A DNA stretch of 9,999 nt from a bacterium (GTDB taxonomy: Bacteria; JAMCPX01): positions 1 through 9,999 of the forward strand of contig JAJYYW010000027.1 in NCBI GenBank assembly GCA_021800575.1, read 5' to 3'. This document shows positions 7,159-9,999 of the stretch, piece after piece. Positions within the stretch are counted from its first letter, which is position 1. Every line of letters begins with the position of its first letter. The translations under genes and the position numbers were made by a program. Under the pieces are notes generated by a model. That model was not told where the DNA came from and did no database searches. It was given only the letters and a program-made list of their open reading frames with translations.

Positions 7159-7598
7159 TTGTCCTCCTTCTTTACAATGGCGGTCAGCATTTCCCCCTCT
7201 GCGACAACCTTGCCGTCTATCGTGGCCCTGCAGGAAAACGTCGTAAAATTCCTCATGCGCCGCTTGATGACGGACTCAAGCCTCAGGCAATCGCCGGGCA
7301 GCGCCGGCTGGCGGAATTTGAAGTTGCTGATCCCGACAAGATAGGGAGTACCGTTGATCCCCTCGGGCATGGATTTCGCGGCGAGCACGCCGCTCGTCTG
7401 GGCGAGTGCTTCGACGATGATAACACCGGGCAGGGTCGGTTCACCCGGGAAATGCCCCTGGAACAGCGGTTCATCGATCGAGATGTTCTTGATCGCCACG
7501 ATCCGCTCGTTGACCACCAGCTCCTCGACCCTGTCGACAAACAAAAACGGGTACCGCTGGGGAATCAGCTCCATGATACCTTTGCTATCTATCTTCAT
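7155..7598 (-). CDS. fabZ: 3-hydroxyacyl-[acyl-carrier-protein] dehydratase FabZ
   Basis: FabZ dehydrates 3-hydroxyacyl-ACP to trans-2-enoyl-ACP in type II fatty acid synthesis, so it competes with LpxA and LpxD for the same 3-hydroxyacyl-ACP pool; that explains its usual place between lpxD and lpxA. The 147-residue hotdog-fold protein has RYPFLFVDRV (15-24), FQGHFPGEPTLPGV (46-59) with catalytic His49, and EALAQ with catalytic Glu63. The residue before RYPF is Gln14, where many FabZ proteins have His. I use the ATG at 7598 (MKIDSKGI), preceded by GGAAGAG (7609-7603) four bases away and overlapping the lpxD stop by 14 nt. An upstream in-frame GTG at 7631 would add eleven residues of unlikely sequence. 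Confidence 0.95.
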   Translation of the reverse strand: MKIDSKGIMELIPQRYPFLFVDRVEELVVNERIVAIKNISIDEPLFQGHFPGEPTLPGVIIVEALAQTSGVLAAKSMPEGINGTPYLVGISNFKFRQPALPGDCLRLESVIKRRMRNFTTFSCRATIDGKVVAEGEMLTAIVKKEDK

Positions 7599-8625
7599 GA
7601 TTCTCTTCCATAACCTGCCCGAGTCCTGCACGCTTCTTCAGTTCGTTGAGCAGCTTCTTCATTTCCGGTAATTCCTTGAATACGGCGACCGCCTTCAGCC
7701 AGTCCACATGATTGAACGCCGGTGTACCGGATACAACGGCGTGCGCGGGAAGGTCCTTGGGAACGCCCGACTGTGCGCCGATCATGACGAAATCGCCGAT
7801 CTTGAGGTGGCCGATGATGCCCACCTGGCCCGCGATCGTTACGTTGTTCCCGATGTGCGTGCTCCCGGATATGCCGGTCTGGCTCACGATAAGACAGTTT
7901 TCACCGGTGTGTACGTTGTGTGCTATCTGCACGAGATTATCTATCTTGGTACCGTTCCCGATGCGCGTTACGCCGAGCGCAGCCCGGTCGATGGTCGTGC
8001 TGGCGCCTATCTCCACGTCATCTCCTATCTCCACGCGTCCGATCTGCTGTATCTTGACGTTGCGCACACCGTCCTTCGCAAAACCGAACCCGTCCGCACC
8101 GATCACGGCACCGGCATGTATGATACACCGTCTGCCGACCACCGTGTGATGGTAGATCGTGACGTTCGGGTAAAGGATGGTATCGTCATGGATGATACTG
8201 CCCTGCCCCACGTAGGTGTGCGGATAGATGCGTACGCGGTTGCCGATCTGGACATCATTCTCGATGTAGCTGAACGGTGCCAGGTGGGTATCCCTGCCGA
8301 TCTGGGTATTTCTCCCGACATACGCCCTGCCGTCGATCCCCCACTCGGGATGCGCGGGAGGATGGAACCGTGCCACGATCTTCGCAAACGCAAGGTACGG
8401 GTCCCTGACGATGAGCTGTGCAATACCCAGGCCGTCGATCTTGTTCTCCGTAACCAGGGCCGATGCCTTCGTCTGGTACACGAGGGGCTTGTACTTGGGA
8501 TTCGAAATAAAGGTTAGAGCGCCGCTCTCCGCTTCTTCGAGTGTGCCCACATCACGGATGACGGTGTTCTCGTCTCCCTCGATCCTGCCGTTGACATACT
8601 GGGCGAGTTCTTTCAGGCTGTACAT
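7585..8625 (-). CDS. lpxD: UDP-3-O-(3-hydroxyacyl)glucosamine N-acyltransferase
   Basis: LpxD adds the second, N-linked 3-hydroxyacyl chain to UDP-3-O-acylglucosamine in the cytoplasm, after LpxA and LpxC. The 346-residue protein has the three family parts: an N-terminal uridine-binding domain (about 1-95, with LTFISNPKY), a left-handed beta-helix of hexapeptide repeats (about 98-290), and a C-terminal helical tail (about 308-345) that helps bind ACP. The catalytic His is His236 in NLVQIAHNV, matching E. coli His239; GADGFGFA (176-183) and GQVGIIGH (266-273) are also diagnostic. The ATG is seven bases after the ompH stop, with a GAGGG four bases upstream. Length and domain order are normal. 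Confidence 0.96.
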   Translation of the reverse strand: MYSLKELAQYVNGRIEGDENTVIRDVGTLEEAESGALTFISNPKYKPLVYQTKASALVTENKIDGLGIAQLIVRDPYLAFAKIVARFHPPAHPEWGIDGRAYVGRNTQIGRDTHLAPFSYIENDVQIGNRVRIYPHTYVGQGSIIHDDTILYPNVTIYHHTVVGRRCIIHAGAVIGADGFGFAKDGVRNVKIQQIGRVEIGDDVEIGASTTIDRAALGVTRIGNGTKIDNLVQIAHNVHTGENCLIVSQTGISGSTHIGNNVTIAGQVGIIGHLKIGDFVMIGAQSGVPKDLPAHAVVSGTPAFNHVDWLKAVAVFKELPEMKKLLNELKKRAGLGQVMEENHEDR

Positions 8626-8632
8626 GAAACCC

Positions 8633-9181
8633 TCAATGCTTCGACGTCCCTTTCCCGGCTGTTTCCTCGTTGAACAGCTTCATGACCCTGTCCGTGAGAT
8701 CTTCGTCCTGCGGTGCGTACAGGATTCCGCCCTGCGACTTCTCGAGGATGACCGTGTAATGGCCGTCTTTTCCTATTTTGGTTATGATGTCCTGGAGCTG
8801 GAGGAGGATCTTCTTGGTCAGTTCCCCGTCCTGTTCCTGGAGCTCCTTGTCGTACTGCTGGACGAGTTTGAGAAACGCGTCCCTCTTCTTCACGAACTCA
8901 GCCTGTTTCTGCATCAATGCATCCCGGGTCAGCATGGAACTCTGGTTTTCGAGGGAATTCTGCATGTCTTCGAGCTCCTGCTTCTTTTCGCCGAGCTCTT
9001 TCTTCCGTGCTGCAAACTGCTTCTCGAGGTCCGTCTTCGCCTGCCTTCCCTCGTTCGACTGGAGCAGGATCTTCTGGAGATCGATATAACCGATTTTCAC
9101 GGCCGTATCTGCTGCATAGGTTGTTGAACCGGCTGTGAGCAGCAACACCGACACAGCAAGTATCATCATAAACTTTTTCAT
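8633..9181 (-). CDS. ompH: Periplasmic chaperone OmpH (Skp family)
   Basis: Skp/OmpH is a trimeric jellyfish-shaped periplasmic chaperone that holds unfolded outer-membrane proteins on their way to the Bam complex. This 182-residue protein starts with a Sec signal peptide: basic MKK, a hydrophobic core (about 4-17) and a likely cleavage near TYA/AD (residues 23-25). The mature part opens with VKIGYIDLQKIL (28-39), the family's first beta-strand, followed by a long charged alpha-helical hairpin rich in Lys, Glu and Gln (about 45-138), then the closing strand HYTVILEKS (141-149). Size and layout fit Skp exactly. A strong AAGGAGG (9192-9186) precedes the ATG. The 22 nt gap after bamA and the bamA-ompH-lpxD order are widely conserved. 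Confidence 0.93.
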   Translation of the reverse strand: MKKFMMILAVSVLLLTAGSTTYAADTAVKIGYIDLQKILLQSNEGRQAKTDLEKQFAARKKELGEKKQELEDMQNSLENQSSMLTRDALMQKQAEFVKKRDAFLKLVQQYDKELQEQDGELTKKILLQLQDIITKIGKDGHYTVILEKSQGGILYAPQDEDLTDRVMKLFNEETAGKGTSKH

Positions 9182-9203
9182 CGTTCCTCCTTCACTCTCT
9201 CTC

Positions 9204-9999
9204 TTAATAAAATGTTCCTATCGAAAATTCAAACACATTGGGTTGATCCGTTGGCCGCGGGTTGAGCGGGAAACCCCACTCGAATCTGAACGGAGCGATG
9301 GGCGTGAACCACCGTATCCCGAAGCCGTACCCCATTTGCAGGGGAGCGGCGAAATAGCCCTGGTTCTCGGCGTACGCATTGCCGGTATCAAAGAACAGCA
9401 CGCCGTCTATCTTCGCCTCTTTGATGAGGGGAAAGACATACTCCATGGTCGTTGCGATCATCTTGTTACCACCATACATAAGTTGCGTTGTCGGTGCAAG
9501 CGGATCCAGATTCGTGGCCAGGGCCGGCATCTCCGGTCCAACGGTCCTGTAGTTATACCCCCGCAGGGAGTTGATACCTCCGAGGAAATACCGGCTCGTA
9601 AACGGCAGAAACCCGTTGCCCGGGACGTACCCGTATCCTATCCTCCCGTTGATCATGAACACCGTGTCGAGCGGCAGCGGGAAGTAATGTGTCGCCGATG
9701 CATCGAACTTGACGAAGGTGAAATCCCCGCCGAAGGGTCCGCCGGCATATTCCGCGGAACCGCTGACCAGGGAACCCTTGGTCGTGTACAGCGGGTTATC
9801 CCGCGTGTCATCGACAAACCCCAGGGTGATTCCGCTGGTGGATCCGTTCTGGAGCAGGTACGAATACGCATTGCTGATGCTGGAGAAAAAGGCGTCATCG
9901 TAACCGTAGTTGACATAGATCCGCAGGCGGTCGATCAGCCAGTAGCCGAGCTGGAACGTCCCGCCGGTATCATTGGTCGTGTACCCGGGGTAGATCGGA
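9204..9999 (-). CDS. bamA: Outer membrane protein assembly factor BamA (C-terminal barrel; 5' end beyond the right edge)
   Basis: BamA is the Omp85-family insertase that folds beta-barrel proteins into the outer membrane. Only the last 264 residues are in the window; the frame enters at 9998 and runs open to the TAA at 9204, so the POTRA domains lie outside. The barrel signature is clear: VDDTRDNPLYTTKG (compare the family RDTRDNPxxPxxG), RYFLGGINSLRGY (the L6-loop VRGF-type motif, here LRGY), FDTGNAY, and the last strands GYGFGIRWFTPIAPFRFEWG. The protein ends in FEFSIGTFY, an outer-membrane beta-signal with terminal aromatic residue. ompH follows 22 nt later. Among Omp85 proteins, TamA is the main alternative; the adjacent ompH and lpxD genes strongly favour BamA. 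Confidence 0.93.
   Translation of the reverse strand, partial: PIYPGYTTNDTGGTFQLGYWLIDRLRIYVNYGYDDAFFSSISNAYSYLLQNGSTSGITLGFVDDTRDNPLYTTKGSLVSGSAEYAGGPFGGDFTFVKFDASATHYFPLPLDTVFMINGRIGYGYVPGNGFLPFTSRYFLGGINSLRGYNYRTVGPEMPALATNLDPLAPTTQLMYGGNKMIATTMEYVFPLIKEAKIDGVLFFDTGNAYAENQGYFAAPLQMGYGFGIRWFTPIAPFRFEWGFPLNPRPTDQPNVFEFSIGTFY

Noticed and set aside
7585..7631. GTG start at 7631 for fabZ
   Set aside because: The extra residues MQDSGRLWKRI do not resemble the family N-terminus, and the ATG at 7598 has its own Shine-Dalgarno.
7708..8517. 269-codon open frame on the plus strand opposite lpxD
   Set aside because: Its apparent periodicity is the complement of the LpxD hexapeptide repeats, not a separate repeat protein.
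6379..8625. Hexapeptide-repeat similarity between lpxA and lpxD read as a recent duplication
   Set aside because: Both families share the ancient left-handed beta-helix; the two sequences differ widely and each carries its own diagnostic motifs.

Overview
The window is a nearly complete outer-membrane and lipid A biogenesis operon read on the minus strand, followed by the first part of an acetyl-CoA synthetase gene on the same strand. The host is a Gram-negative (diderm) bacterium. DNA composition is moderately GC-rich by eye. The gene order bamA-ompH-lpxD-fabZ-lpxA-(Gfo/Idh dehydrogenase)-lpxB-msbA-(DUF374/LpxJ-type acyltransferase) is, from memory, typical of the former Deltaproteobacteria (Desulfobacterota: Geobacter-like, Syntrophobacter-like or Syntrophorhabdus-like lineages). 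I cannot assign a genus from sequence alone.

Layout in transcription order, from high to low coordinates. The 3' end of bamA (9999-9204) encodes the beta-barrel of the outer-membrane protein insertase. It is followed by the periplasmic chaperone ompH/skp (9181-8633), lpxD (8625-7585), fabZ (7598-7155), lpxA (7158-6379), a Gfo/Idh/MocA-family NAD(P)-dependent dehydrogenase (6382-5417), lpxB (5445-4288), the lipid A flippase msbA (4291-2480) and a DUF374 acyltransferase resembling LpxJ (2496-1834). From lpxD onward every junction is an overlap of 4 to 29 nt, so these genes are almost certainly co-transcribed and translationally coupled. A gap of about 230 nt (1833-1604) separates the operon from acs, whose first 534 codons run off the left edge.

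Function as a unit. FabZ makes the acyl-ACP precursors that LpxA and LpxD consume. LpxA, LpxD and LpxB build the acylated disaccharide, the LpxJ-like enzyme probably adds a secondary acyl chain, and MsbA flips the product across the inner membrane. OmpH and BamA provide outer-membrane protein folding. The dehydrogenase is the least explained gene; its position suggests a sugar-nucleotide or lipid A modification role, possibly GnnA-like. No UDP-2,3-diacylglucosamine hydrolase (lpxH/lpxI) and no Kdo transferase (waaA) lies in the window.

I found no RNA genes, mobile elements, CRISPR arrays or frameshifts. Apart from the dehydrogenase, the LpxJ-like enzyme and a possibly structured leader upstream of acs, this is an ordinary core-genome region, and I see no clear sign of a new multi-gene system.
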